Positions 50,267-60,912 of a DNA stretch of 64,000 nt are shown here, in pieces. The DNA lies in contig NZ_KB467824.1 in assembly GCF_000344615.1 (NCBI RefSeq), forward strand, positions 4,949,227 through 5,013,226, written 5' to 3'. The position numbers and the translations under genes were made by a program. The DNA is from Janthinobacterium sp. CG3 (GTDB taxonomy: Bacteria > Pseudomonadota > Gammaproteobacteria > Burkholderiales > Burkholderiaceae_D). The notes beneath the pieces are model-generated. The model saw only the letters and a program-made list of their open reading frames with translations, did not search any database and was not told where the DNA came from. Position 1 is the stretch's first letter; every line of letters starts with the position of its first letter.

Positions 50267-51064
50267 ATGGTTAGTCAGCAATCCCGACGTCAGAATCAGC
50301 GTTGGTCGGCTTACACTTTGCGCGGCATCGCCTTCGGCGTCTTGGCCGTCGCCGCGCAGTGCGCCGGCGCGCTCGAAAACCTCCCCGCCTATAACACCTA
50401 CCAGGCGGTGCCGTTCGTGGTCGGCGGCGGCGGCTTGGCCAGCGACATGGTCGGCTATTTGAACGACAAGCTCAAAGGCAAGTACCACTTCGATTTGACC
50501 GTGCTGCCGCGCGACAAGCTCAACCAGACGCTGGAGAAGGAGCCGAACTTCAAGGGGGTGGTGCTGTTCCTCAATCCGATGTTCGTGGGCGACCCGGACA
50601 AGAAAAAATACCATTGGACCCCGGCCGTTATCGCCGACTCGAACGCGGTCATTTCGCTGAACACGAAGAAGGTCGATTATGTCGACCCGGACTCGCTGAA
50701 GGGCTTGAAGTTCGCCGGCGTGGCCGGCAACCGCTACGCCGGCCTGGATGATCGCTTCGGCAAGGATATCCAGCGCGAGAACAGTAACGAGGAGTTGTCG
50801 AACATCCGCAAGGTGTCGTCCGGCAAGGCCGACGTCACCATTATGGCGTCGAGCACGTACCGCTTCCTGCTCAAGCAGTTGGGCGACGCCAGCCCAGTCA
50901 AGTCGACGCTGTACCTGTCGCCGAAGCCGCACGCGAAATTCGACCGCTTCCTGTTCAGCGCGAACGGCGACGCCGCGCTGGCCAAGGAGCTTGACGCGGT
51001 GGCCGCCGGCATGAAGGGTGATCCGGCCTGGAAGGCCATCACCGGCAAGTACGGACTCGAGTGA
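50267..51064 (+). CDS. periplasmic substrate-binding protein, family 3-like
   Basis: 265 residues with a signal peptide (TLRGIAFGVLAVAAQCAGAL) and a two-lobe binding-protein domain (AVPFVVGGGGLASDMVGYLN, FKGVVLFLNPMFVGDPDKKK, LKFAGVAGNRYAGLDDRFGK, GKADVTIMASSTYRFLLKQL). ATG 50267 has GGAGG four bases upstream; longer frames are not supported. The stop overlaps the next gene's GTG start, so two binding-protein genes are translationally coupled without any transporter genes. Confidence 0.75.
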   Translation: MVSQQSRRQNQRWSAYTLRGIAFGVLAVAAQCAGALENLPAYNTYQAVPFVVGGGGLASDMVGYLNDKLKGKYHFDLTVLPRDKLNQTLEKEPNFKGVVLFLNPMFVGDPDKKKYHWTPAVIADSNAVISLNTKKVDYVDPDSLKGLKFAGVAGNRYAGLDDRFGKDIQRENSNEELSNIRKVSSGKADVTIMASSTYRFLLKQLGDASPVKSTLYLSPKPHAKFDRFLFSANGDAALAKELDAVAAGMKGDPAWKAITGKYGLE

Positions 51065-51924
51065 ACGTGGCGCCGGCCGGCGTGCGGGCGCCGTCGTGGC
51101 GCGTTTGCCTGGGCCTGCCGGCCTTGGCGCTGGCGCTGGCGTCGGGGCCGGCGCGCGCCGCGCCGATCGTGCTGGCGGTGAACCAGTGGTGCCCGTATAT
51201 CTGCGAGCTGGCCAGCGCCCGCCGCGGCATCCTGGTCGACGTCATCACCGAGCTGTTCGCGGCCGAGGGTCTGGCCGTGTCCTTCGTTAACATGCCGCTG
51301 TCGCGCGGCGTCCAATCCGCCCGCGGCGGCCAGATCGACGGCGTCGTCGGCATCCTGCCGGCGCTGGCGCCGGACTTGCTCTTTCCCGACCAGCCCGTCA
51401 TCGACACGCAATTTTGTTTCTTCACCGACGCCGGCAGCGCCTGGCGCTTCGGCGGCTTCGGCAGGAAGTACGGCGGCGTCGCGCTGGGCGTGGCCCATGG
51501 CAAGGTGGTCGATGCGCGCCTGGCGCGCGCGTTCGACAAGGTGGCGCGGGTCAGCGGCGAGGGCGTGACCCGGCGCATGGTCACGATGCTGCAGTTGCAT
51601 CGCCTGGACGCGCTGCTCGAGGAGCGCCGCAGCGTGGAGTATGTGCTGGCGACGCAGCACCTGGCGCCGCTGAGGATGGCCGGCTGCATTGAGCGCAAGT
51701 ACGAGTATGTCGGCTTCGCGCCGGGCGGCGCGCGTGCGCGCGACTATGCGCAGATGTTTTCCGGGGGGATGGTGAAGCTGCGCGATTCCGGGCGTCTGGC
51801 GCAGATCGTGGCCGCGTATGGCGACGCCGGCAAGCGGCAGGGCGTTAGCGGGCGCCATGAAGGCGCCGCGACGGTGCAAGGCGCCGTGGTCGGACCCTCA
51901 TTCCGCCCAGTTATGGTGCCGTAG
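51061..51924 (+). CDS. periplasmic substrate-binding protein, family 3-like (coupled)
   Basis: 287 residues beginning at GTG 51061 inside the previous stop (GTGA). Signal peptide (VCLGLPALALALASGPARAA), then VLAVNQWCPYICELASARRG, GILVDVITELFAAEGLAVSF, SRGVQSARGGQIDGVVGIL and MVKLRDSGRLAQIVAAYGD, consistent with SBP_bac_3. The last 35 residues after AAYGD look like an extension into GC-rich intergenic sequence. The ligand is unknown. Confidence 0.75.
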   Translation: MNVAPAGVRAPSWRVCLGLPALALALASGPARAAPIVLAVNQWCPYICELASARRGILVDVITELFAAEGLAVSFVNMPLSRGVQSARGGQIDGVVGILPALAPDLLFPDQPVIDTQFCFFTDAGSAWRFGGFGRKYGGVALGVAHGKVVDARLARAFDKVARVSGEGVTRRMVTMLQLHRLDALLEERRSVEYVLATQHLAPLRMAGCIERKYEYVGFAPGGARARDYAQMFSGGMVKLRDSGRLAQIVAAYGDAGKRQGVSGRHEGAATVQGAVVGPSFRPVMVP

Positions 51925-51933
51925 GCCGGATCC

Positions 51934-51946
51934 GGGGGGGGGGGGG
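51934..51946. repeat. run of 13 G
   Basis: Uninterrupted G13 ten bases after the preceding stop. Such tracts slip during replication and are hard to sequence, so the exact length is uncertain. It is intergenic and no reading frame crosses it. Confidence 0.8.
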
Positions 51947-52005
51947 CGCCGGGGCGGACGCGTAATCCGACGCCGAGCCGCCGCCGAGCCGCCGCCGACG
52001 CCAGC

Positions 52006-52031
52006 CGGGTTACGCCGTTCCGGCTAACCCG
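52006..52031. repeat. REP-like palindrome, copy 3
   Basis: CGGGTTA / TAACCCG arms around the 12-base loop CGCCGTTCCGGC, the same loop as at 22,115; followed by ATCTACGG. Confidence 0.65.
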
Positions 52032-52117
52032 ATCTACGGCCTTTGGGTCTGCCCCCGGACTCGCGGCGTTGGTTTGGATGAACTCAACGCCGCAGCCGTG
52101 CGGGCGGCGAGGTCCGC

Positions 52118-52987
52118 TTAGAAGTGGTATTCGGCGCGGATCATCGGCGTTTTGGCGGTGTTGCCAACGCCGCCGGTGGTGGCGTCGGTGTTGCCGAACT
52201 TGTTGTTCCAGTACTGGTATTGCAGGCCGACGCGGAAGGTGTTCTTGGCTTTGCCCATGGCGGCGCCGACGTCGAGCATCAGTTGCATGTCGATGTTGGT
52301 TTCCACGCCGGTTTTGCGCCCCACCTCGTCGTTGCCCTTGGCGTCGATGACGTTGGCGAAGCCTTCGAACGACAGCAGCGGCGTCACCGGGATGCCCCAC
52401 ACCGCGTTGAGCATGGCGTGGGTCTTGTAGGTGTAGCGCCCGTTGACGTTGGAGATCGGCGCGAAGGCGCCGCTCGGCGCGTTGCTTTCACGCAGCAGCA
52501 ACAGGCTGGTGTTGAGGAAGCCGGGCACGTCCCACATCAGCGTGGGGCCGGCCACCAGCATGCGCTTGCGCGAGTTGTAGCCGGTGTCGTTCTTGGTGTT
52601 GAGGTCGAAACCGGCGGTCACGCCGACGCCGCGCACCGGGCCGAATTTGATGTCGCTGCCGCGCAGTTTGCCGATGTCGAGCGTGTGGCGGTAGAGGATG
52701 TAGGCTTCGCTGGCGCCCGAACGCTGGTTCAACGAACCCGGGTCCTTGCTGTCGGACATCAGGTAGTCGACGTTGACGAAGTTGCTGCCGTATTTGTAGC
52801 CGCTGGCGTGGGTCAGTCCGACGATGTTTTTCTTGATGTCGTTCGGGTTGAACGGTTCGCGGTAGTCGCTGCCGGCGCGCCAGCTGATCGAGGTGTCGCT
52901 CCAGTCGGCGGCGTGGGCGCCGGCGGACAGGCTCAGGATGGCGGCGAAACACAGGCGGGGAACGAGACTCGATGTTGTTTTGTACAC
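52118..52987 (-). CDS. Tsx-like nucleoside-specific outer-membrane channel
   Basis: 289 residues: signal peptide (MYKTTSSLVPRLCFAAILSL, ending GAHA-AD), then a barrel with DWSDTSISWRAGSDYREPFN, KKNIVGLTHASGYKYGSNFV, VDYLMSDS, LRGSDIKFGPVRGVGVTAGF and the terminal MIRAEYHF (C-terminal Phe), as in the OmpK/Tsx family. The start GTG 52987 is chosen because AAGAGGAG sits six bases upstream; the ATG at 53,011 would place that site inside the gene. It is divergent from a nucleoside-type ABC importer, which supports the substrate class. Confidence 0.82.
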   Translation of the reverse strand: MYKTTSSLVPRLCFAAILSLSAGAHAADWSDTSISWRAGSDYREPFNPNDIKKNIVGLTHASGYKYGSNFVNVDYLMSDSKDPGSLNQRSGASEAYILYRHTLDIGKLRGSDIKFGPVRGVGVTAGFDLNTKNDTGYNSRKRMLVAGPTLMWDVPGFLNTSLLLLRESNAPSGAFAPISNVNGRYTYKTHAMLNAVWGIPVTPLLSFEGFANVIDAKGNDEVGRKTGVETNIDMQLMLDVGAAMGKAKNTFRVGLQYQYWNNKFGNTDATTGGVGNTAKTPMIRAEYHF

Positions 52988-53350
52988 TTGAAACTCCTCT
53001 TGACGTTGCATGAAAAAAACATGGCGCTGGCGGCGTCGACAACCAGACTAGCCCGGCAATGATGCGAGAAGCGCCCCCTCGCGGGCTGCCAGGGCGGTTA
53101 ATAGTTGGTATATTCGAGCTGATATAATAGTCGGATTTTCGTACCGGCAGGGGCTGGCGGCAACGGCGTCGGCCGTTGGCTATCGTGTAAATAGTTTCCC
53201 GGTGTTGTTTTTACGCTGAAAGTCTGCGCCGGCGCAATGACCGATGCGGATAATCGGGACAGATGCCGATACGATACATGGCGTTGGCGGCCCGCCGTGG
53301 CGCCGATTCCGATGAATTGTTGGTGACCGTTCGAGAACGATAAAAACGAC
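52988..53350. promoter_or_regulatory. divergent region, Tsx-like porin / nucleoside importer
   Basis: 363 bp without a gene. An AT-rich block at 53,098-53,140 includes a perfect TATAAT (53,123-53,128) facing the importer, without a clear -35. No purine-riboswitch or PurR-type consensus was recognised in the 220-base leader that would follow. Confidence 0.4.
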
Positions 53351-54881
<1,531 letters not shown>

Positions 54882-54889
<8 letters not shown>

Positions 54890-55949
54890 ACTCGAAGCGC
54901 GCGCCACGCCGTCGGCGGCGATGTCCTGGTGCTCGCCGCTGCTGGCGCTGCTGTTGACGGTGTTGTGCGGCGCGCTGCTGTTCGTCGCGCTGGGCAAGGA
55001 CCCGCTGGCCGGCCTGGCGGTGTTTTTCTGGGAGCCGATGAAGGACTTGCGCGGCCTGTCGGAGCTGGGCGTGAAGGTGGCGCCGCTGCTGTTGATCGCC
55101 GTCGGCCTGGCGGTGTGCTACCGCGCCAACGTCTACAACATCGGCGCCGAGGGCCAGTTCGTCGTCGGCGCCGTCAGCGGCGGCGCCGCCGCGCTCTACT
55201 TCGACGACGCCGGCGCCGCCGGCGCGTGGGTGACGGCGCTGGTGCTGCTGGCCGGCATGGCCGGCGGCATGGCCTGGGCCGGCGTCACGGCGTTCCTGCG
55301 CGACCGTTTCAACGCCAGCGAAATCCTGGTCTCGCTGATGCTGGTGTATATCGCCCAATTGCTGCTGAGCTACCTGGTGTACGGCGTGCTGAAGGACCCG
55401 GAGGGGTTCAATTTTCCGCAGTCAAAGCTGCTGTCGGAGGCGCTGCTGCTGCCGATCGTGCTGCCCGGCACGCGCCTGCACCTGGGAATAATCCTGGCGC
55501 TGCTGGCCTCGGTCGGCGGCTGGCTGTTCCTGTCGAAAAGCATGGCCGGTTTCCGCCTGCGCGTCGGCGGCATGGCGCCGGCGGCGGCGCGCTACGCCGG
55601 CTTCTCGGCGCGCAAATCGCTGTGGACCTCGATGCTGCTGTGCGGCGCGCTGGCCGGCCTGGCCGGCACCTGCGAAGTGCTGGGGCCGCTGGGCCAGTTG
55701 ACGCCGTCGGTGTCGCCCGGCTACGGCTTCGCCGCCATCATCGTCGCCTACGTCGGCCGGCTGCACCCGGTCGGCGTGGTCTTCTCCAGCTTCATCATGG
55801 CGATGTTTTACATCGGCGGCGAACTGGCGCAGTCGCGCCTGGGCCTGCCAAGCGCGATCACCGGCGTGTTCCAGGGCGTGCTGCTGTTCGCGCTGCTGGC
55901 CTGCGACGTGCTGATCCACTACAAACTGCGTGTTAGCCGGAACCCATAA
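54882..55949 (+). CDS. nucleoside-type ABC importer permease 1
   Basis: 355 residues, about eight or nine membrane segments, BPD_transp_2 family: VAPLLLIAVGLAVCYRANVY then NIGAEGQFVVGAVSGG, FNASEILVSLMLVYIAQLLL, and the coupling region GMAPAAARYAGFSARKS. ATG 54882 overlaps the ATPase stop by 8 bp. Its stop overlaps the next ATG by one base. Confidence 0.92.
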
Positions 55950-56866
55950 TGGACGCCATCGCCCTCCTGATCGCCGCCAGCATCAACGCCGGCACCCCCC
56001 TGATGCTGGCCGCGCTGGGCTTGCTGATCAATGAAAAATCCGGCGTCGTCAACCTCGGCGCCGAGGGCATGATGCTGATCGGCGCCGTGGTCGGCTTCGC
56101 CGTCGCCGTCAACAGCGGCAGCCCGGCGCTGGGTTTCGCCGCCGGCGCCGGCGCCAGCGTGGTGCTGGCCGGCTTCTTCGCCTGGATGACGGTGTGGCTG
56201 GGCACCAACCAGTACGCCACCGGCCTGGCGCTGGCGCTGTTCGGCGGCGGCGCCTCGACCTACATCGGCATCAACTACGTCGGCAACAGCCTGAGCAACG
56301 GCAGCTTCGGCGTGCCCTGGTTGCAGGACCTGCCCTTCGTCGGCCCGGCGCTGTTCCGCCAGCACCCGATGGTGTACCTGGCGCTGCTGCTGTGCGCGGC
56401 CATCGCCTGCTTCCTGTACCGCAGCCGCGCCGGCCTGGTGCTGCGCGCGGTCGGCGAGTCGCCGTCGTCGGCGCATTCGCTGGGTTACGACGTGCGCCGC
56501 ATCCGCCTCGCCGCGATCCTCTTCGGCGGCGCCTGCTGCGGCCTGGCCGGCGCCTTCATGTCGCTGGTCTACACCCCGCTGTGGGTGGAGAATATGGTGG
56601 CCGGGCGCGGCTGGATCGCGCTGGCCTTGACCACCTTCGCCACCTGGCGCCCGGCGCGCGTGGTCGGCGGCGCCTACCTGTTCGGCGGCATCACCATTTT
56701 GACGTACTCGGTGCAGGGCGAGGGCGTGGCGGTCGCCTCGCAACTGCTGTCGATGCTGCCCTACCTGGCCACCATCGTGGTGCTGGTGCTTATTTCGAGC
56801 AACGCCAACTACATCAAATTGAACATGCCCGCGTCGCTCGGCAAGTATTTCAAGCCGGGCGCCTGA
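55949..56866 (+). CDS. nucleoside-type ABC importer permease 2
   Basis: 305 residues, BPD_transp_2 family: INAGTPLMLAALGLLINEKS, GVVNLGAEGMMLIGAVVGFA, LGTNQYATGLALALFGGG, and the coupling loop AVGESPSSAHSLGYDVRRIR. It is shorter than permease 1, as is typical for the second subunit (YufQ/NupC-type partner). It begins at the stop of permease 1. Confidence 0.92.
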   Translation: MDAIALLIAASINAGTPLMLAALGLLINEKSGVVNLGAEGMMLIGAVVGFAVAVNSGSPALGFAAGAGASVVLAGFFAWMTVWLGTNQYATGLALALFGGGASTYIGINYVGNSLSNGSFGVPWLQDLPFVGPALFRQHPMVYLALLLCAAIACFLYRSRAGLVLRAVGESPSSAHSLGYDVRRIRLAAILFGGACCGLAGAFMSLVYTPLWVENMVAGRGWIALALTTFATWRPARVVGGAYLFGGITILTYSVQGEGVAVASQLLSMLPYLATIVVLVLISSNANYIKLNMPASLGKYFKPGA

Positions 56867-56946
56867 GGCGTTTTACGTTGCTGCGCCGTTGTCTCCCCCG
56901 CGGCGGGGCCGGAAGGTAGGTGGGGGGAGCCAACACGAGGAAAATC

Positions 56947-58023
56947 ATGTCCAAAAAAATCTTGCGCGCCGCGCTATGCACGCTTGTCTTGTCGCCCGTG
57001 GCGACGCTGGCCGCGGCCGCCGCGCCGCTCAACGTCGGCTTTGTGTATATCAGCCCGATCGGCGACGCCGGCTGGACCACGCAGCATGACATCGCGCGCA
57101 AGGAAATGGAAAAGGCGCTGGGCCCGAAGATCACCACCAAGTACGTCGAAAACGTGCCCGAGGGCGCCGACTCGGAACGCGTCATCCGCGACCTGGCGCA
57201 GCAGGGCAGCAAGCTCGTCATCACCACCTCGTTCGGCTACATGAACCCGACGCTGAAGGTGGCCAAGCAATTCCCCGACGTCAAATTCATCCACGTGACC
57301 GGCTATAAAACCGCCGCCAACGTCGGCAACACCAACGCCCGCTTCTACGAGGGCCGCTATCTGGCCGGCGTGCTGGCCGGCAAAATGAGCAAAACCCACA
57401 CCGCCGGCTACGTGGCGGCCTTCCCGATCCCCGAAGTGCTGCAGGGCGTCAACGCGTTCGCGCGCGGCATGCGCAGCGTCGATCCGAAGGCGCAGGTGAA
57501 GGTGATCTGGGTCAACAGCTGGTTCGACCCGGGCAAGGAGCGCGACGCCGCCATCACGCTGCTGGGCCAGGGCGCCGACGTGGTCACCCACCACACCGAC
57601 TCGACCGCCGTGGTCCAGGCCGCCGAGGAAAAGGGCAAGTACGCGATCGCCTACCACTCGGACATGAAAAAATACGGTTCGAAAGCGCAACTGGGTGCCG
57701 TAACGCATCATTGGGGTGCATACTATGCGAAACAGGCGCAGGCGGTAATCGACGGCAGCTGGAAGCCGAGCAGCGTCTGGGGCGGCATCAAGGACGGCAT
57801 GGTCAAGCTCGAAGGCATCAACGCGGCGGTGCCGGCCGACGTCAGGCAGTTCGTCGCGGCGCGCGAGAAGGACCTCGTCAGCGGCGCGCTGGCGCCGTTC
57901 GCCGGGCCGATGAAGGACAACGAGGGCAAGCTCCGCCTCGACAAGGGCACGCTCGGCGACGACGCGCTCAACAAGATGGACTATTTCGTCGAAGGCGTGC
58001 TCGGCAAGGTGTCGAACAAGTAG
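56947..58023 (+). CDS. BMP-family nucleoside-binding protein
   Basis: 358 residues: signal peptide (MSKKILRAALCTLVLSPVAT, cleavage near AAA) without a lipobox, then a Bmp/PnrA domain: VGFVYISPIGDAGWTTQHDI, VITTSFGYMNPTLKVAKQFP, GRYLAGVLAGKMSKTHTAGY, DVVTHHTDSTAVVQAAEE, LGAVTHHWGAYY. BMP proteins bind purine nucleosides and feed this type of ABC importer. GAGGA lies six bases before ATG 56947. Confidence 0.9.
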   Translation: MSKKILRAALCTLVLSPVATLAAAAAPLNVGFVYISPIGDAGWTTQHDIARKEMEKALGPKITTKYVENVPEGADSERVIRDLAQQGSKLVITTSFGYMNPTLKVAKQFPDVKFIHVTGYKTAANVGNTNARFYEGRYLAGVLAGKMSKTHTAGYVAAFPIPEVLQGVNAFARGMRSVDPKAQVKVIWVNSWFDPGKERDAAITLLGQGADVVTHHTDSTAVVQAAEEKGKYAIAYHSDMKKYGSKAQLGAVTHHWGAYYAKQAQAVIDGSWKPSSVWGGIKDGMVKLEGINAAVPADVRQFVAAREKDLVSGALAPFAGPMKDNEGKLRLDKGTLGDDALNKMDYFVEGVLGKVSNK

Positions 58024-58172
58024 GCGGCGGCAGGGCGGCGGCGGCGGACGGGCGGCAGGTGGCGTCCGCCCGCCGCCGTCCTTGCTGCCGTGGCAGCATC
58101 GATCGATGATCCGGATCGCCCATCGGATCAAGCCGGCCCGGCACCGGTCCGGTATGCGAGGAGAGTGGTTTC

Positions 58173-59009
58173 ATGGACAGACTGGAAATTTTCAAGAGCA
58201 TCGCCACCCAGGCCGGCAGGGGCGAACTGACCTTCCCGGCGAACGTCAGCGCGACGTTGAAACTGCAGCAGGCGCTGGACGACCCGGACTGCCACATCGA
58301 CGCCGCCGCCAAGATGGTGATGGCCGAACCGGTGCTGTCGGCGCGCACCGTGGCCATCGCCAACTCGGCCGCCTACAACCGCAGCGGCGACGAAATCACC
58401 AGCGTGCGCGTGGCCGTCAGCCGGCTCGGCTTTCGCACGCTGAAATCGATGGTCGCCTCGGTCATCGTGCGCCAGCTCGGCAGCAGCATCACCGACCCGA
58501 TGCTGCGCGCCAAATCGGCCAGGCTGTGGGAGCACACCGCCCACGTGGCCGCGCTGGCCCAGGTGATCGGCAAGAAAATCAGCCGCATCGACCCGGAAAC
58601 GGCGATGTTCGCCGCCATCGTGCACGAGGTCGGCGGCTTCTACCTGCTGTCGCGCGCCGAGGAGTATCCGGGCCTGCTCGACGACAACACCGAAGACTGG
58701 ATCGAATACGGCGAAAAACTGATCGGCCGCGGCGTGCTGCGCCAGCTCGGCGTGCCCGACCAGGTGCTGCAGGCGGTCGAAGGCATGTGGCACGGCGGCG
58801 CCAACACGCCGCCGCGCACCCTTGGCGACACGCTGCTGCTGGCCAACGACCTGGCGCGCGTGGTCTCGCCGCTGCACCCGCCGGAAAGCGCCAACGCGCG
58901 CCAGGTGGCGGCGATGATCGACTTCGAGACCGGCGGCAGCACGCTGCACGGCATCCTCGACGACTCGGCCGAGGAAATTGAATCGCTGACGGCGGCGCTG
59001 CTGGTGTAG
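58173..59009 (+). CDS. HDOD-domain protein
   Basis: 278 residues consisting of one HDOD domain (FPANVSATLKLQQALDDPDC, AEPVLSARTVAIANSAAYNR, ITSVRVAVSRLGFRTLKSMV, LWEHTAHVAALAQVIGK, IVHEVGGFYLL). HDOD proteins are non-catalytic HD relatives acting in signalling, often with c-di-GMP systems; no GGDEF or EAL partner is encoded nearby. It is followed by a strong terminator. Confidence 0.87.
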   Translation: MDRLEIFKSIATQAGRGELTFPANVSATLKLQQALDDPDCHIDAAAKMVMAEPVLSARTVAIANSAAYNRSGDEITSVRVAVSRLGFRTLKSMVASVIVRQLGSSITDPMLRAKSARLWEHTAHVAALAQVIGKKISRIDPETAMFAAIVHEVGGFYLLSRAEEYPGLLDDNTEDWIEYGEKLIGRGVLRQLGVPDQVLQAVEGMWHGGANTPPRTLGDTLLLANDLARVVSPLHPPESANARQVAAMIDFETGGSTLHGILDDSAEEIESLTAALLV

Positions 59010-59026
59010 CCCGCGCCGGCGCCCGA

Positions 59027-59061
59027 AAAAAAGCCCCGCCTGGCGCCGCGGGGCTTTTTTT
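59027..59061. terminator. bidirectional terminator after the HDOD gene
   Basis: Perfect 13-bp arms AAAAAAAGCCCCG / CGGGGCTTTTTTT around CCTGGCGCCG-like loop sequence; T-runs on both strands. Confidence 0.9.
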
Positions 59062-59087
59062 CGTCCACACGCCGCCGGGGCCACACC

Positions 59088-59142
59088 GGGGACAGACCAC
59101 GATTTCCGGGAAATTCTTTCCCGGAAATCGTGGTCTGTCCCC
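59088..59142. repeat. GGGGACAGACC-type long palindrome, copy 2
   Basis: Perfect 26-bp arms (59,088-59,113 and 59,117-59,142) with a 3-base loop TTC; the outer part (GGGGACAGACCACGATTTCC) is the same as at 44,531. It lies between the terminator and the M28 peptidase gene. Confidence 0.85.
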
Positions 59143-59193
59143 ATGGCTTTACAATGCCCCCTCCATCCCATTCACAAATGACAATAGGATCCC

Positions 59194-60861
59194 ATGCAAA
59201 ACGTGTACTCCTCATTCGCCGCGAGCGTGCTGGCCACAAGCCTGGCGCTGGCGTTCCCCGCCCACGCCGCGCCCACCGCGCCCACCGTGCAGGAAGCGCC
59301 GCTGCGCGCCCACCTCGCCCTGCTGGCCAGCGACGCGCTGGAAGGGCGCGGCACCGGCCAGCGCGGCGCCGACCTGACCGTCGCCTATCTGGAAAGCCAG
59401 GCCATCGTCGCCGGGCTCAAGCCGGTACGGGGCGGCGGCTACCGCCAGTCCGTCAAGATCGCCGGCGTCAAGGTTTTGCCGGCCGAAAGCAGCGTCCACC
59501 TGCAGGCCGGCGGCAAGGCCTTGCCGCTGGAGTACGGCCGCGACTGGGTCTGGATGGCCGGCGACGCCACGCCCTCGCGCACGCTGGACGCCGGGCTGCT
59601 GTTCGTCGGCTACGGCATCAGCGCGCCGGAGCAGGACTGGGACGATTTCAAGGGCGTCGACTGTGAAGGCAAGGTGCTGGTGGTGATGGTCAACGACCCC
59701 TTGCCGAGCGCCGCCGAGCCGGAGCGCTTCGGCGGCAAGGCGCTGACCTATTACGGCCGCTGGACCTATAAACTGGAAGAAGCCAAGCGCCGCGGCGCCG
59801 CCGGCGTGCTGCTCATCCACACCGACGCCTCGGCCACCTACGGTTGGGGCGTGGTGCAAAGCAGCTGGGGCGGCGGCGAGCGCTTCCAGCTGACCGGGGC
59901 CAGCGCCGGCACCGCGCTGCAGGGCTGGATCGCCGACGCGGCGGCGCGCGCGCTGTTCAGCGCCGGCGGCCAGGACCTCGACCTGCTGCGCGCGGCGGCC
60001 GAGCGCAAGGACTTCCGCCCGGTCGCGCTGGCCGCCCGCGCCGCCGGCGAGATGAAGTCCGTGGTGCGGCAGTTCGAACAATTCAACGTCGCCGGCCTGG
60101 TGCCCGGCAGCGATCCCAAGCTCAAGGACGAAGTCGTCATCTACAGCGCCCACTGGGACCACCTGGGCGTGCACGCCGGCCCCGGCGACCGCGTCTTCAA
60201 CGGCGCCGTCGACAACGCCTCGGGCGTGGCGGCGCTGCTGGCGATGGCCAAGGAGGCGGCCTTGCAACCGGCCCGGCGCAGCCAGATGTTCCTGTGGCTG
60301 GCCGGCGAGGAGGAGGGCCTGCTGGGCAGCACGGCGTACGCCGCCAGCCCGCTGTGGCCGCTGGAAAAGACCGCCGCCAACCTTAACCTCGACAGCCTCA
60401 ACTTCGTCGGCGCCACCCGCGACATTGGCGCCGACGGCAGCGAACGCAGCGAGTTGGGACAGATGGCGCGGGCGGTCGCCAAAGGCATGGGCATGCGCGT
60501 CGCCGCGGCCGAGCCGGACCTGGCCGGCGGCTATTTCCGCAGCGACCATTTCAGCTTCGCCAAGGCGGGAGTGCCGGCGTTCTCGGTCGAGGCGGGGCGC
60601 GACTACCTGCGCGACCCGGCGGCGGCCAAGGCGAAAATGAAGGCGTACCGGGCGCGCTACCACCAGGCCAGCGACGAGTACGACCCGAGCTGGGATCTGT
60701 CGGGCATGACGCAACAGGCGCAGTTCACGCTAAACCTGGGGCTGGCGGTGGCGAACGCGCCGCGGATGCCGGCGTGGAAAGCCGGCGACGCCTTCGGCAA
60801 GGTGCGCGCCGTCAAGCCGGGTCCGCGCCAGTGGCCCGCAGTTGGTCGGGTTAGCCCATAG
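59194..60861 (+). CDS. secreted M28-family zinc aminopeptidase with PA insert
   Basis: 555 residues: signal peptide (SVLATSLALAFPAHAA), an N-terminal segment, a PA-like insert (LLFVGYGISAPEQDWDDFKG, VNDPLPSAAEPERFGG) and the M28 core with zinc ligands in YSAHWDHLGV, NGAVDNASGVAALL, LAGEEEGLLGS, LNLDSLNFVGATRD and YFRSDHFSFAKAGVPAFS. All expected His/Asp/Glu ligands appear. The last five codons (GRVSP) and the stop lie inside a REP-like palindrome. Confidence 0.9.
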   Translation: MQNVYSSFAASVLATSLALAFPAHAAPTAPTVQEAPLRAHLALLASDALEGRGTGQRGADLTVAYLESQAIVAGLKPVRGGGYRQSVKIAGVKVLPAESSVHLQAGGKALPLEYGRDWVWMAGDATPSRTLDAGLLFVGYGISAPEQDWDDFKGVDCEGKVLVVMVNDPLPSAAEPERFGGKALTYYGRWTYKLEEAKRRGAAGVLLIHTDASATYGWGVVQSSWGGGERFQLTGASAGTALQGWIADAAARALFSAGGQDLDLLRAAAERKDFRPVALAARAAGEMKSVVRQFEQFNVAGLVPGSDPKLKDEVVIYSAHWDHLGVHAGPGDRVFNGAVDNASGVAALLAMAKEAALQPARRSQMFLWLAGEEEGLLGSTAYAASPLWPLEKTAANLNLDSLNFVGATRDIGADGSERSELGQMARAVAKGMGMRVAAAEPDLAGGYFRSDHFSFAKAGVPAFSVEAGRDYLRDPAAAKAKMKAYRARYHQASDEYDPSWDLSGMTQQAQFTLNLGLAVANAPRMPAWKAGDAFGKVRAVKPGPRQWPAVGRVSP

Positions 60862-60874
60862 GGCGTAACCCGAC
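60845..60874. repeat. REP-like palindrome, copy 4, overlapping a stop codon
   Basis: GTCGGGTTA / TAACCCGAC arms around the 12-base loop GCCCATAGGGCG. The TAG stop of the M28 peptidase gene lies in the loop. Confidence 0.75.
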
Positions 60875-60912
60875 AACGTCGGCCCCGCGTCCGGCTTTTT
60901 TGATGTTCGATA

